A DNA stretch of 41,802 bases from positions 1 to 41,802 of the forward strand of contig PXRR01000024.1 of the NCBI GenBank assembly GCA_003021975.1, in the 5' to 3' direction. Positions 17,881 to 26,430 of this stretch are shown here, in pieces. Below the pieces are notes generated by a model that saw only the letters and a program-made list of their open reading frames with translations, did no database searches and had not been told where the DNA came from. This stretch comes from Halobacteriales archaeon QS_5_70_17. Its GTDB lineage: Archaea > Halobacteriota > Halobacteria > Halobacteriales > Haloarculaceae. Position numbers and translations under genes: made by a program. Position 1 is the first letter of the stretch; the number at the start of each line of letters is the position of its first letter.

Positions 17881-17940
17881 CACCCGACTGGTTCAGCCCC
17901 CACTATGTTAGAACTTGCTGTTGGAAAACGGCGGTGCTCT

Positions 17941-19120
17941 TCAGAGTCGGGGGACCAGTCGGAAGACGAGAGACGACGCCACGGCCGCGACTGTGGGCGT
18001 GAGCACCCAGAGGACGACCACGCGTGCGGTCGCCGCCGGGTCGAAGAGGTCGCCGGCGGTCAGCGATTCGGCGGTCTCCTCGCCGATTCTCGGGACCTCG
18101 TCAATGCCCTCGGGTTCCCGGGCCTGGCCTTCGCCGTCGGCGACCAGCGCGTCGACGGTCACCCGAGGGCCGGCCTCGCCGGCCACGGCGGCGCCCTTCG
18201 CGGCCTCCGAGAGCGTCGTCCGTGTCGCTCGGCCCTACCCCAGGCCGACGATGCACACGGTCGCGCTCACCGCGAGGCTGGCGGGGATGCCGATCGCCGA
18301 GAGCGCCGAGATCAGGGTCGCCGCGACGGTCTCGACGATCAGCGCCGCCAGTAGCGGCAGGTCGGTGAGGTCGTTGCCGACGGTGTCGAGGGTGCGCCGG
18401 GCGATAGTGAACGCCCCCACCCCGATCGCTCCCGCGGCCAGCAGGACGCCCGCGTCGGTAGAGACGGCGCCGCTGCCGACGAGCGGCGCGACGGCGTTGG
18501 CGACGTTCGACGCGCCGGCCGAGAACGCCATGTAACAGGCGATGGCGACGACCAGCACCGTCCCGGCGACCTCCCGGCGGCGGGCACGGGGCCGGAGCGG
18601 TCGAGGTAGACGGCCCCACCCTCCGAGCGGTCGAGCGCGAACCAGGCGTCGAGGTAAGGATAGAGGTACCGGCCGACGACCGCACAGATCCGGAACCCGA
18701 GGACCGGCGCGACCAGCCAACCGTGAGACGACCCGGCCCATCGCGCCCCAGTCGAGTGTGCCGGTCGCGAGTCCGAGGCCGGCGACGGCACCGACGGCGG
18801 TCATCGACGTCGACGCCGGCACGCCGAAGAGATTCGGCACGAGCAGCGCGAGGCCGAGGAACAGGAGCACCGTCACGCTCGCCGCCAGCGTGAACTGGCC
18901 GCTCGGGACGATCTCCCCGCCCATCGTCTCGACGACGTTGCGGCCGACCGTCCACCCGCCCAGCAACACGAAGACGCTCATCAGTGCCGCGGCCGCCAGT
19001 TTCGACACCGTGCCGCTACCGACGGCCGGGCCGAAGGCGACGCCGGTCGAGGACCCGCCGATGTTGAACCCCACGGACGCCGCGACGACCACCCCCCGAC
19101 GAGGAGAACCGAGAGCGTCG
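17941..19120 (-). pseudogene. Decayed PiT-family inorganic phosphate permease
   Basis: A near copy of the intact permease gene next to it, but with several lesions. The N-terminus reads VLLVG in one frame then shifts at about 19094 into VVVAASVGFNIGGSSTG. After GRVVS at about 18725 the true sequence (WLVAPVLGFRICAVVGRY) continues in another frame and returns at about 18585 after loss of roughly seven codons (REVAGTVLVVAIACYMAF). At 18235-18237 a TAG replaces the Trp codon of CIVGLGW, while the rest (DLFDPAATARVVVLW onward to 17941) stays in frame. No good start codon is visible. Multiple independent changes make it a real pseudogene rather than one sequencing slip. Confidence 0.85.
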
Positions 19121-19152
19121 CTCGACCCTACGAGACTGCCTCTAATAGTCTT

Positions 19153-19165
19153 TCAGAGTTTCTGA
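19153..19165. promoter_or_regulatory. 13-bp inverted repeat upstream of the decayed PiT gene
   Basis: TCAGAGTTTCTGA has arms TCAGA / TCTGA around GTT, in an AT-rich patch ahead of the pseudogene's 5' end. It could be a leftover operator. No copy is seen at the intact paralogue's promoter. Confidence 0.3.
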
Positions 19166-19224
19166 TACTTAATGGGTGAGTTACGAGAATGCAGGTCTCG
19201 CTCCGATCCGCCGTCCGTGAGCGG

Positions 19225-20433
19225 TCAGCCGATCGGGTAGACCCGGAAGAGGACGTACGCGGCCACGGTGGCGATAAACGGAACGACGTTCTGGAGGACG
19301 ACCACGCGGGCGGTGGTGGCGGGTTCGAAGAGGTCCGCCGCCGCCGGGATCTCCTCGCTCGGTTCGTCGCCGATGGCGGCGTGGTCGGTCTCGCTGGGCG
19401 ACGGACTGCCGCCGCCGCCGACCGTCGGCGCGTCCTCCGGACCGGCCGCCAGCGCCCCCACGGAGACGTCCGGCGCCTCCCCCTGAACGGTGTCCGAGAG
19501 CGTCGCGGTGCGGGTCGCCCGCCCCCACCCCAGGCCGACGATGCTCATCGTCGCGATGATGACGAAACTCGCGGGGATGCCGATCGCCGAGAGCGCGGTC
19601 ACGAGCGAGGCGCTGACGACCGCGACGACGAGTGCCGCGACCAGCGGCATCTCCGTGAGGTCGTTGCCCATCGTGTCGAGGGTGCGCCGGGCGATGGTGA
19701 ACGCCCCCACCCCGATCGCCCCGGCGCCCAGCAGGATCCCCTCGTTCAGTCCCAGTTCGCCGCTGCCGACGAGCGGCGCGACGGCGTTGGCGACGTTCGA
19801 CGCGCCCGCCGAGAACGCCATGTAACAGGCGATGGCGACGACCAGCGACGTCCCGACGACCTCCCGGCGGGTCGTCTCGGGGCCGAGCACCGGCCGCGGG
19901 ATCGCCCCCGAGCGGTCGAGGGCGATCAGGGCACCGTCGGTCTGCGTGACGGCGAACCACTCCACGAGTCGCGGGTAGAAGTACCGGCCGATGACGCCGC
20001 TGACCCAGAAGGCCGCCACCGGGGAGACGAGCCACCAGGAGACGATCCGACCCATCGTCCCCCAGTCCAGTCGCCCGGTCGCGAGTCCGAGGCCGGCGAT
20101 GGCGCCGACGGCGGTCATCGACGTCGACGCCGGCACCCCCACGACGTTCGAGAGGAACAGCGCGACCCCGATGAAAAAGAGGACGACGATGCTCACCTCG
20201 AGGGTGAACATCGAGGCGGGGACGATCCGCCCCCCGAGCGTCTCGACGACGTTGCGGCCGACCGTCCACCCGCCCAACAACACGAAGACGCTCATCAGCG
20301 CTGCAGCGGTGAGCTTCGAGACGGCGCCGCTACCGACGGCCGGGCCGAAGGCGACGCCGGTCGAGGACCCGCCGATGTTGAACCCGACGAACGCCGCGAC
20401 GACCAACCCGAGGGCGAGGAGAACTTCGACCAC
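19225..20433 (-). CDS. PiT-family inorganic phosphate permease (intact)
   Basis: A 402-residue phosphate/cation symporter. The two inverted-repeat signatures of the family are GFNIGGSSTGVAFGPAVGSG near the N-terminus and SAGASNVANAVAPLVGSG in the middle (bacterial PiT has GANDVANA). About ten membrane helices. A cytosolic insertion of about 80 residues, rich in Gly, Pro and acid, precedes the last helix (TTARVVVLQNVVPFIATVAA). Start is GTG at 20433 (MVEVLLALGL), 24-30 nt after a TATA box. The decayed copy lies directly downstream on the same strand. Confidence 0.9.
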   Translation of the reverse strand: MVEVLLALGLVVAAFVGFNIGGSSTGVAFGPAVGSGAVSKLTAAALMSVFVLLGGWTVGRNVVETLGGRIVPASMFTLEVSIVVLFFIGVALFLSNVVGVPASTSMTAVGAIAGLGLATGRLDWGTMGRIVSWWLVSPVAAFWVSGVIGRYFYPRLVEWFAVTQTDGALIALDRSGAIPRPVLGPETTRREVVGTSLVVAIACYMAFSAGASNVANAVAPLVGSGELGLNEGILLGAGAIGVGAFTIARRTLDTMGNDLTEMPLVAALVVAVVSASLVTALSAIGIPASFVIIATMSIVGLGWGRATRTATLSDTVQGEAPDVSVGALAAGPEDAPTVGGGGSPSPSETDHAAIGDEPSEEIPAAADLFEPATTARVVVLQNVVPFIATVAAYVLFRVYPIG

Positions 20434-20456
20434 GGCGACCGTTCGTCGCCCGGTCG

Positions 20457-20463
20457 CTTAAAT
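20457..20463 (-). promoter_or_regulatory. TATA box of the intact PiT gene
   Basis: Minus strand GATTTAAGCG; the TTTAAGC core is 24-30 nt before the GTG start, the canonical haloarchaeal leaderless layout. Confidence 0.6.
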
Positions 20464-20629
20464 CGTCTGTCCGACCTCGAACGGCGTGACGGACCGTCCC
20501 CGGTCGGCTCTCACTCGCCGGCCGTTTCCCGACGGTCGTCGTCGGTGATCGACCGTGGGCGTTCGGTGAACGTCACCGCCGCCGACGCGCGGTCGGTGGC
20601 TTTACCGCGTCCCTGGGCGTGGGTCCACC

Positions 20630-21352
20630 GTGTTTCCCGAGTTCGAAATCGTCCCCGCAGTCGACATGCAGGACGGCCGGGTCGTCCAGCTCGTCGGCGG
20701 CGAGCGGGGCACCGAGACGACGTACGGCGATCCGGTCGAGGCCGCCGAGCAGTGGGCTGACGCGGGCGCGCGGACGCTCCACCTCGTCGACCTGGACGGC
20801 GCCTTCGAGGGCGAGCGGGTGAACGCCCCCGCCGTCGAGCGAATCGTCGAGGCCGTCGACATCGACGTCCAGCTCGGCGGCGGGATCCGAACGGTCGCGG
20901 ACGCGAGCACCGTCCTCGGACTGGGCGTCGATCGGGTGATCCTCGGCACCGCCGCCGTCGAGACCCCGGAGATCGTCGGCGAGATCGACGAGCGACACCC
21001 CGGGTCGGTGATGGTCAGCCTCGACGCGAAAGGCGGTGAGGTCGTCGTCTCGGGGTGGACCGAGGGGACCGGCCTCGACCCCGCCGAGGCGGCCGCCCGC
21101 TACGAGGACCTCGGCGCGGCGGCGATCCTCTTCACCGACGTCGAGGTGGAGGGGCAACTCGAGGGGGTGCGCATCGAACCCGTCGAGCGGGTCGTCGACG
21201 CCGTCGACATCCCGGTCGTCGCCTCCGGGGGCGTCGCCACGCTCCCGGACGTCCGGGCGCTGCGGGACGCCGGCGCCGCGGCCGTCGTCGTCGGGACCGC
21301 CCTCTACGAGGGCCGGTTCACCCTCGAGGAGGCCCGCGCGGCCGTCGAGTGA
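20630..21352 (+). CDS. hisA: ProFAR isomerase (phosphoribosylformimino-AICAR-P isomerase)
   Basis: A 240-residue TIM-barrel enzyme of histidine synthesis. It isomerises ProFAR to PRFAR. Recognisable elements are [18 protein letters not shown] with the catalytic Asp12, [12 protein letters not shown], the phosphate loop [21 protein letters not shown] with the second Asp, and [13 protein letters not shown]. The GTG start (GTG TTT CCC GAG) is supported by a TTTACC sequence 29 nt upstream. hisB follows 83 bp downstream, probably in the same unit. Confidence 0.95.
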   Translation: MFPEFEIVPAVDMQDGRVVQLVGGERGTETTYGDPVEAAEQWADAGARTLHLVDLDGAFEGERVNAPAVERIVEAVDIDVQLGGGIRTVADASTVLGLGVDRVILGTAAVETPEIVGEIDERHPGSVMVSLDAKGGEVVVSGWTEGTGLDPAEAAARYEDLGAAAILFTDVEVEGQLEGVRIEPVERVVDAVDIPVVASGGVATLPDVRALRDAGAAAVVVGTALYEGRFTLEEARAAVE

Positions 21353-21435
21353 CCGACCGGCGGCGCGGGGACCGCGGACCCGTCGATCCGGCGCGGGAGC
21401 GCAACCGAAAAGAGCGTGGCCCGCCGACACGGGGC

Positions 21436-22026
21436 ATGACCGACCGAACGGCGGCGGTGACCCGCGAGACCGCCGAGACGGACGTCGAGGTGACCCTCGA
21501 CCTCGACGGCGCCGGCGAGGCCACCGCCGAGACCGGCGTGGGGTTCTTCGATCACATGCTCGCCTCGTTCGCCAAGCACGGCCTGTTCGACCTGACGGTG
21601 CGCTGCGACGGCGACCTGGAGGTCGACGACCACCACACCGTCGAGGACGTCGCCATCGCGCTCGGAGAGGCCTTCGACGAGGCGCTCGGCGAGAAGCGAG
21701 GCATCGTCCGGTACGCCGACCGCCGGGTACCGCTGGACGAGGCCGTCGCGCACTGCGTCGTCGACGTCTCCGGGCGCCCGCTCTTCCGGTTCGACGGCGC
21801 GTTCTCCCAGCAGCGCGTCGGCGAGTTCACCAGTCACATGGCCGAGCACTTCGCCCGCTCGCTGGCGACCAACGCCGGACTGACGCTACACGCCGGCGTC
21901 GAGGGCGAGAACGCCCACCACGAGGTCGAGGCGCTGTTCAAGTGCCTCGCGCGGACGCTCGACGACGCCACCCGGATCGACGAGCGGCGCGCCGGGGAGA
22001 CGCCGAGCACGAAGGGGGAACTCTGA
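21436..22026 (+). CDS. hisB: Imidazoleglycerol-phosphate dehydratase
   Basis: A 196-residue manganese enzyme of histidine synthesis. It dehydrates imidazoleglycerol phosphate to imidazole acetol phosphate. Metal-binding repeats are visible as [14 protein letters not shown] and [11 protein letters not shown], with GVGFFDHML as the N-terminal signature and [10 protein letters not shown] in the middle. It is a stand-alone archaeal form, not fused to the phosphatase. The ATG at 21436 gives [12 protein letters not shown]. Confidence 0.96.
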   Translation: MTDRTAAVTRETAETDVEVTLDLDGAGEATAETGVGFFDHMLASFAKHGLFDLTVRCDGDLEVDDHHTVEDVAIALGEAFDEALGEKRGIVRYADRRVPLDEAVAHCVVDVSGRPLFRFDGAFSQQRVGEFTSHMAEHFARSLATNAGLTLHAGVEGENAHHEVEALFKCLARTLDDATRIDERRAGETPSTKGEL

Positions 22027-22198
22027 TCGTCGTCCCGACGTCCCGACGCGATCGCCCCTCTCCGGTCGGGACCGGGCCGCGAGCGCTCGAACGCCGTCGG
22101 TCCCCGCTCTCGGCGCAGCCGTCGGATCAGTAGAGTGGGTCGCCCGATCCCCGGAGGGGCAAGTCTATGTCCGTCGCCGCGGACAGCCGTCCTAGGGG

Positions 22199-22702
22199 AT
22201 GTTCGACGAGATCATGGAGCGGTTCGAGGACAGCCCGAGCCAGCAGGCGGTGGTGCGGCTGTTGCTCGAGCGGGGGTTCTCGGTCAACGACGAGGGGCGA
22301 GTCGTTTCGGGGGGCATCGAGATCCCGAACACGGGGATCGCCCGCGAGATCGGCGTCGACCGGCGAGTCGTCGACGCGACCACGGACGCCATCCTCGCGG
22401 ACCCGGAACTCGAGCGCATCTTCCGGAACATCTCCGCGATTCCGAGCCTGCGGGACCTCGCGCCGGTGCTCGACCTCACCGTGCTGACGGTGTACGTCGA
22501 CGACGCTGAGCGGTCGGGCATCGTCGCGACGGTGACGGGGCTGATCGCCGACCGGGACGTCTCGATCCGGCAGACGGTCAGCGAGGACCCCGAGTTCACC
22601 GACCAGCCGCGCCTGTCCATCATCACCGACCGGGAACTGCCCGGCGAACTGATCAACGAGATCCGGGATCTGGCGTTCGTCAGGAAGATCGAACTCGAGT
22701 AG
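22199..22702 (+). CDS. ACT-domain regulator of amino-acid metabolism (predicted)
   Basis: A 167-residue protein. Residues about 12-60 look like a winged helix (QQAVVRLLLERGFSVND, NTGIAREIGVDRRVVDATTD). Residues about 90-165 form an ACT domain (VLTVYVDDAERSGIVATVTG) that would bind an amino acid. It matches the archaeal HTH-ACT proteins predicted to regulate amino-acid metabolism. Its place 170 bp after hisB suggests, but does not prove, a link to histidine synthesis. Start at ATG 22199 (MFDEIMERF). Confidence 0.8.
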   Translation: MFDEIMERFEDSPSQQAVVRLLLERGFSVNDEGRVVSGGIEIPNTGIAREIGVDRRVVDATTDAILADPELERIFRNISAIPSLRDLAPVLDLTVLTVYVDDAERSGIVATVTGLIADRDVSIRQTVSEDPEFTDQPRLSIITDRELPGELINEIRDLAFVRKIELE

Positions 22703-22720
22703 ATCGCTGGATCCAGAGCG

Positions 22721-22828
22721 ATGCCAGCGGGGATCCTCCGGCTGGCGACGATCGCCAAGCGCATCCTCGCGATCGGGCCGTCCGTTCTCCGGAGTTCCGA
22801 ACGGGAGAGCGAACTCGAACCGGAGTGA
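22721..22828 (+). CDS. Candidate 35-residue amphipathic small protein
   Basis: ATG at 22721 opens 35 codons: a hydrophobic/basic first half (MPAGILRLATIAKRILAIG) and an acidic tail (SSERESELEPE), then TGA. It begins 18 nt after the ACT-domain gene and would be co-transcribed. The first half would form an amphipathic or membrane-seeking helix. No family known; it may be chance. Confidence 0.3.
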   Translation: MPAGILRLATIAKRILAIGPSVLRSSERESELEPE

Positions 22829-22960
22829 CGTCGCGCGACCGCAACGCGGCGAAGCACCGTTACTGTCGCTTCCGGCGGACGAGTCGCGACCGCGGGACGG
22901 GCGTCGAGGGGGTCCGCCCCGTGGCCGAACCGAGCCGTCCCCGGATCGCCGGGACTGTGT

Positions 22961-23142
22961 GCCCCGACGGAACACGGGGACGAACGACGAACTGTCGACC
23001 CGGAGGATGTCGTCCAGCAGCCACCCCTCGCTGGCGTACTCGTTGTGGGTGCCGTCGAAGCGGTGGCGCTCGTCGCCGAGTTCAGTCGGCGAAATGAGAC
23101 CGAGACCAGCTCTCCCCGGTACTCGTATGGTCGGTCCGGCAC
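22961..23142 (-). pseudogene. Remnant of a small DUF4177-like protein with a frameshift
   Basis: In the 570-bp gap between the ACT gene and the IMPACT gene, the minus strand keeps protein-like sequence in two frames. From a GTG at 23142 it reads MPDRPYEYRGELVSV. It then shifts frame near 23098 to SPTELGDERHRFDGTHNEY followed by ASEGWLLDDILRVDSSSF and VPVFRRG. The pattern (an EY-strand, a short helix ending in ASEGW, then strands) is like DUF4177 proteins, about 60 residues long. The 182-nt span is not a multiple of three. No promoter or stop is clear. Tentative. The rest of the gap (22829-22960, 23143-23272) shows nothing else. Confidence 0.4.
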
Positions 23143-23272
23143 GCTCGGACTCACGCGTGCGCTGTCGAATGCCGCTGGGGCCGCCGTGGTTCGGTTCCGA
23201 CGGCGGCGCGTGCCGGTGCCCTCCGGGACCGCCGCGCGAAAGCCGTTTGTCGCCCGCCGACGAACGCTGCCC

Positions 23273-23956
23273 GTGACCGGGACGTACCGCACGCTCGCGG
23301 GCCGCGGAGAGGCCGCCTTCGAGGTCCGGGGCTCGGAGTTCATCGGCCACGCGGCCCCCGCGACCGATGTCGAGCGCGCGGAGGCGTTCGCCGAGGCCGT
23401 TCGCGGGGAGTACAACGACGCCACTCACGTCGTTCCCGCCTACCGGGTCCGGTCGGGTGACGGCCGGTCGAGGGACTCCGAGCCCAAGTCCGTGTCCGGG
23501 TCCGACGCCGCGACCGACGCGCCGGGGGACGGCGCTCACCGGGGGATGCTCCGGGAGTACGCCAGCGACGACGGCGAGCCATCGGGGAGCGCCGGCAAGC
23601 CGACTCTGAACGTCCTGCAGGGCCGGGATCTGGAGAACGCCGTCGTCGCGGTGGTCCGCTACTACGGCGGGACGAACCTCGGCGTCGGAGGTCTCGCGCG
23701 GGCGTACTCGCGGGCCGCGAAGGAGGCGCTCAACGACGCCGGCGCCGTCGAGGAGCGCCCTCACGAGCGGTTCGCGGCCGTCGTCGACTACGACGACTCG
23801 GGGACGGTCAGAGGCATCCTCGAGAGTGCCGGCGTCGAGTTCGAGGCCGACTACGCGGACCGCGTGCGGTTCGCGGTCCGCGCTCCCGTGACCGAGGCCG
23901 ACGGACTCCGGGACCGCCTGCGCAGCGCCACCAGCGGTCGCGTCGAACTGGAGTAG
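23273..23956 (+). CDS. IMPACT/YigZ family protein with low-complexity insert
   Basis: A 227-residue UPF0029-type protein. The family core is GSEFIGHAAPATDVERAEAF, YNDATHVVPAYRV, the conserved SDDGEPSGSAGKPTLNVLQG, and VVAVVRYYGGTNLGVGGLAR, followed by a C-terminal ferredoxin-like domain. Between the first two conserved blocks lies an Asp/Ser/Gly-rich insert of about 35 residues that bacterial YigZ lacks. The family's role is unsettled (ribosome or translation control in eukaryotes). Start GTG at 23273 (MTGTYRTLAGRGEA), where family homology begins; the frame upstream is Arg-rich shadow. Confidence 0.85.
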   Translation: MTGTYRTLAGRGEAAFEVRGSEFIGHAAPATDVERAEAFAEAVRGEYNDATHVVPAYRVRSGDGRSRDSEPKSVSGSDAATDAPGDGAHRGMLREYASDDGEPSGSAGKPTLNVLQGRDLENAVVAVVRYYGGTNLGVGGLARAYSRAAKEALNDAGAVEERPHERFAAVVDYDDSGTVRGILESAGVEFEADYADRVRFAVRAPVTEADGLRDRLRSATSGRVELE

Positions 23957-23980
23957 TCGGCTCGTCGGAGCGCCCTGGGT

Positions 23981-24295
23981 TCAGACGCCCTCGCTCTCGT
24001 TGTCATCGTCGGGGATCCCGCTCTCGTTGTCCTGGCCCGTTCCGTTCCCGCCGCTCTGGTTCCCGCTCCCGTTCCCGTTGCTGTTGTTGTATTCGGCGAT
24101 GTCCTCGGTGATGTTCGCGGTGTCTCCTTCCTCTCCCCCGTCCTCGGCCGTCCCCGCTTCCTCTCCGCCGCCGCCCTCCTCGGAATCGCCCTCTCCGACT
24201 CCGTCGTCGCCGGGACCGGCACAGCCGGCGATCCCTATCAATCCGCCCGTGGCGCTCGCGGCTCCGATCGTCCTCAGGTAATCGCGTCGGTGCAC
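23981..24295 (-). CDS. Short Tat lipoprotein with Gly/Asn/Asp-rich tail
   Basis: A 104-residue exported protein of no known family. MHRRDYLRTIGAASATGG leads to the lipobox IAGC at about residue 25, with RRDYLR as the Tat motif. The rest is disordered: a Gly/Glu/Asp stretch, then TANITEDIAEY, then Asn/Gly-rich repeats and an acidic end. The GTG start at 24295 lies about 26 nt behind a TATATG box. It looks like a surface spacer or stub. Confidence 0.65.
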   Translation of the reverse strand: MHRRDYLRTIGAASATGGLIGIAGCAGPGDDGVGEGDSEEGGGGEEAGTAEDGGEEGDTANITEDIAEYNNSNGNGSGNQSGGNGTGQDNESGIPDDDNESEGV

Positions 24296-24316
24296 GTTCG
24301 TTCTCACCTGCCGATA

Positions 24317-24328
24317 ACATATAGTGAT
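24317..24328 (-). promoter_or_regulatory. TATA box of the short lipoprotein gene
   Basis: Minus strand CACTATATGTTATC; the TATATG core lies about 25-30 nt before the GTG start at 24295. Confidence 0.55.
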
Positions 24329-24455
24329 GTGTCCGGCGTGCGCCTGTCTGGCGATTCGACCGGAGCGCTCCGGGCGTCGATCGGCCCGTAGTGTGGAGGT
24401 TTCCAGCTGAAGACGGGGGGTCCGCGGGAGGAGTCGGGAGCCGACCGCCGGTCGG

Positions 24456-25133
24456 TCAGTCGGTACCGAACGCGCGGTCGCCGGCGTCGCCCAGTCCCGG
24501 GACGATGAAGCCGTTCTCGTCGAGGCGGTCGTCGATGGCGACCGTGAGCAGATCGGCCTCGGGGAACTCCTCGCCGATGCGCACGAGGCCGTCGGGAGCG
24601 CTGACCGCCGACAGGACGAACAGGTTCGCGGGGTCGGTCTCTCCGTCGAGGACGTACTCGAGGACGGCACACATCGTCGATCCGGTCGCGAGCATGGGGT
24701 CGGCGACGATAACGGTGTCGTCCTCGCGGATCGTCGGGAGCTTCACGTAGTCGATAGTGATCGGAAACTCGCCGGTCTCGTCCATGCCGGCTTCCTCGTC
24801 GCGGCCGGCGCTGATGACGCCCTGGCGGGCGCGGGGGAACGCCTTCAGCAGGCCTTCGACGAACGGCGTCGCCGCCCGGAGGACGTTGATGATGACGACG
24901 TCGTCCATGCCGGTGACGCGCTCGCCGGTCATCTCGGTCAGCGGCGTCTCGACGGGGACGTACTCGGTCTCCATCGCGCCGTCGATGATCTCGTAGCCAC
25001 AGATCCGCCCGAGTTTCACCAGCCCCTTCCGGAACGAGACCTGCGCCGTCTCGACGTCGCGGATCCGCGAGAGCGTGTCGCGCGCGAGCGCGTGCGTGAC
25101 GACCGACGCGTTCGTTCGCTCCTCGATGGTCAT
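24456..25133 (-). CDS. upp: Uracil phosphoribosyltransferase
   Basis: A 225-residue pyrimidine salvage enzyme that makes UMP from uracil and PRPP. The PRPP loop reads [18 protein letters not shown]. The uracil-binding C-terminus ends [13 protein letters not shown]. The segment [21 protein letters not shown] is also typical. Full length, start at [10 protein letters not shown]. It is followed by the lipoprotein's promoter region, 160 bp of non-coding sequence. Confidence 0.96.
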   Translation of the reverse strand: MTIEERTNASVVTHALARDTLSRIRDVETAQVSFRKGLVKLGRICGYEIIDGAMETEYVPVETPLTEMTGERVTGMDDVVIINVLRAATPFVEGLLKAFPRARQGVISAGRDEEAGMDETGEFPITIDYVKLPTIREDDTVIVADPMLATGSTMCAVLEYVLDGETDPANLFVLSAVSAPDGLVRIGEEFPEADLLTVAIDDRLDENGFIVPGLGDAGDRAFGTD

Positions 25134-25223
25134 TACGAACGTGGCTGGGGGCCGCAGACATAACAGTGTGGAAACGAGCGCGGGCCCTCGCGGCTCTCGC
25201 GGCCCTCGTCGACCGCGTCTCCC

Positions 25224-25310
25224 CTACTCCCTGAGGACGACCGAGGCGAACACCGCCGACAGCACCAAGTCGAGCACGAGCAGCACGCGAACGTCGCCGT
25301 CGGTGGCCAT
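25224..25310 (-). CDS. Candidate 28-residue single-span membrane peptide
   Basis: ATG at 25310 gives MATDGDVRVLLVLDLVLS followed by AVFASVVLRE and TAG. The core is one short hydrophobic helix. It sits about 90 bp before upp on the same strand. A CCTATGTG sequence about 20-25 nt upstream could be its TATA box. The composition and promoter support it, but it is too short to be sure. Confidence 0.4.
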   Translation of the reverse strand: MATDGDVRVLLVLDLVLSAVFASVVLRE

Positions 25311-25370
25311 GTGACTCGCTCCGGGTGGTGACACATAGGCTATACGACTCGCCCGGCCTTACCGCGAGGC

Positions 25371-25709
25371 GTGTGCGCCCGCCCCCCGTCGCCGTTCCGG
25401 AACCGCCACGGCGACCCGGTCGATCCGGTCCCCTTCCTCGTCACCGCGAGCGCCGCCTTCCTCGTGACGTTCTCCTTCGTCCCGGTCTACTGCCTGACCC
25501 TCGGACTCTCGGTGGCGACGGCGGCGGCCGCGTCGACGGCCGTCTTCCTCGTCGCCGCCGGGCTGGCGTACCGCCGGCTCGTCCGGGGGGCCCGCCCGGA
25601 CCTCCGCAGCGAGGTCGACCCCGGCCTCCGGCTCCGACAGCTGTTCTACGTCGCGCTGGTCGTCGTCGGCCTGCTCGTGCTCGTCTCCCTCCCGCTTTTG
25701 GTCCCCTGA
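25371..25709 (+). CDS. Small membrane protein, two to three helices, unknown function
   Basis: A 112-residue protein from a GTG start (MCARPPSPFRNRHGDPVDP). Helix 1 is PFLVTASAAFLVTFSFVPVY, helix 2 ATAAAASTAVFLVAAGLAYR, then a short basic loop, and helix 3 FYVALVVVGLLVLVSLPLL near the end. No family recognised. The N-terminal NRHGDPVDPVPF section looks conserved-like. It is followed 16 bp later by the SRPBCC gene, probably one transcript. Confidence 0.65.
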   Translation: MCARPPSPFRNRHGDPVDPVPFLVTASAAFLVTFSFVPVYCLTLGLSVATAAAASTAVFLVAAGLAYRRLVRGARPDLRSEVDPGLRLRQLFYVALVVVGLLVLVSLPLLVP

Positions 25710-25725
25710 CCCGAAACCGTCGTGC

Positions 25726-26121
25726 GTGCGAGAGGTCGAGGTCTCCCGGTTCGTCGACGCCCCGCCGGCGGTCGTCGAGCGGGCGCTCTCGCCGGTCGCG
25801 CTGCTGGAGGCCGAGGGGAGCTTCGACGTCCGGGGGGTCGAGGACACCGACACCGGGACCCGCGTGCGCGTCGGCGGCTACGGGCTGGAACTCGTCTTCG
25901 CGTTCACCGACCGCCCGGACGCCGTCGAGTACGCCTTGATCGCCGGCCCCCTCGAACGCCTGGAGACGACCGTCGCCTGGTCGCCCGAGAACGAGGGGAC
26001 GCGGCTGACCGCCCGCTCGGCGGTGGCCGTCGGCGGCCCGGCCGTGCTGGACCGCCTCGCCGCCTGGAAGCGCCGGGGGGAACTCCGCCGGGCGCTGGCG
26101 GCTATCGCTGAGGCCTGCTGA
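25726..26121 (+). CDS. SRPBCC (START/polyketide-cyclase-like) domain protein
   Basis: A 131-residue protein of the Bet v1-like fold that binds hydrophobic ligands. It begins MREVEVSRFVDAPPAVVERA, the usual first strand and helix of SRPBCC proteins, continues with alternating strands (RVRVGGYGLELVFAFTDRP, RLETTVAWSPENEGTRLTAR), and ends with the long C-terminal helix (LDRLAAWKRRGELRRALAAI). GTG start at 25726. Ligand unknown. Confidence 0.75.
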   Translation: MREVEVSRFVDAPPAVVERALSPVALLEAEGSFDVRGVEDTDTGTRVRVGGYGLELVFAFTDRPDAVEYALIAGPLERLETTVAWSPENEGTRLTARSAVAVGGPAVLDRLAAWKRRGELRRALAAIAEAC

Positions 26122-26205
26122 GCCGAGCGCCGCCGGGCGCGCGCCTGTGTGACCGTCGCGGGCTCGCGCCCACAGTTCATCACCGTCGGAGTGCCACTCC
26201 ATATC

Positions 26206-26430
26206 ATGGGGCTGCTCGGAACCATCTCGGAGGCGTTGCAGGCGTCCTCGTCGTCGCCGGACCGCGGCGACGGGACCGGCGAGTCGGCGGGCGCCTACTG
26301 GTGTCACGACTGCGGGGAGCGGATCCGCGACGTCGACGTCGAGGGCGGCGAGGACCCGCCGTCCTGTCCCGACTGCGGGGACCCCATGGAGTTCGAGCGG
26401 TCGGCGGCCTCGACGGGGTGTGCCTGCTAG
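26206..26430 (+). CDS. Small zinc-ribbon protein
   Basis: A 74-residue protein. After MGLLGTISEALQ and a Ser/Gly/Asp linker it has a zinc ribbon made of WCHDCGERI and SCPDCGDPMEFER, ending in TGCAC. It may be a nucleic-acid or protein-binding adaptor. Its stop overlaps the convergent stop of the CobW gene by 4 bp. Confidence 0.7.
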   Translation: MGLLGTISEALQASSSSPDRGDGTGESAGAYWCHDCGERIRDVDVEGGEDPPSCPDCGDPMEFERSAASTGCAC

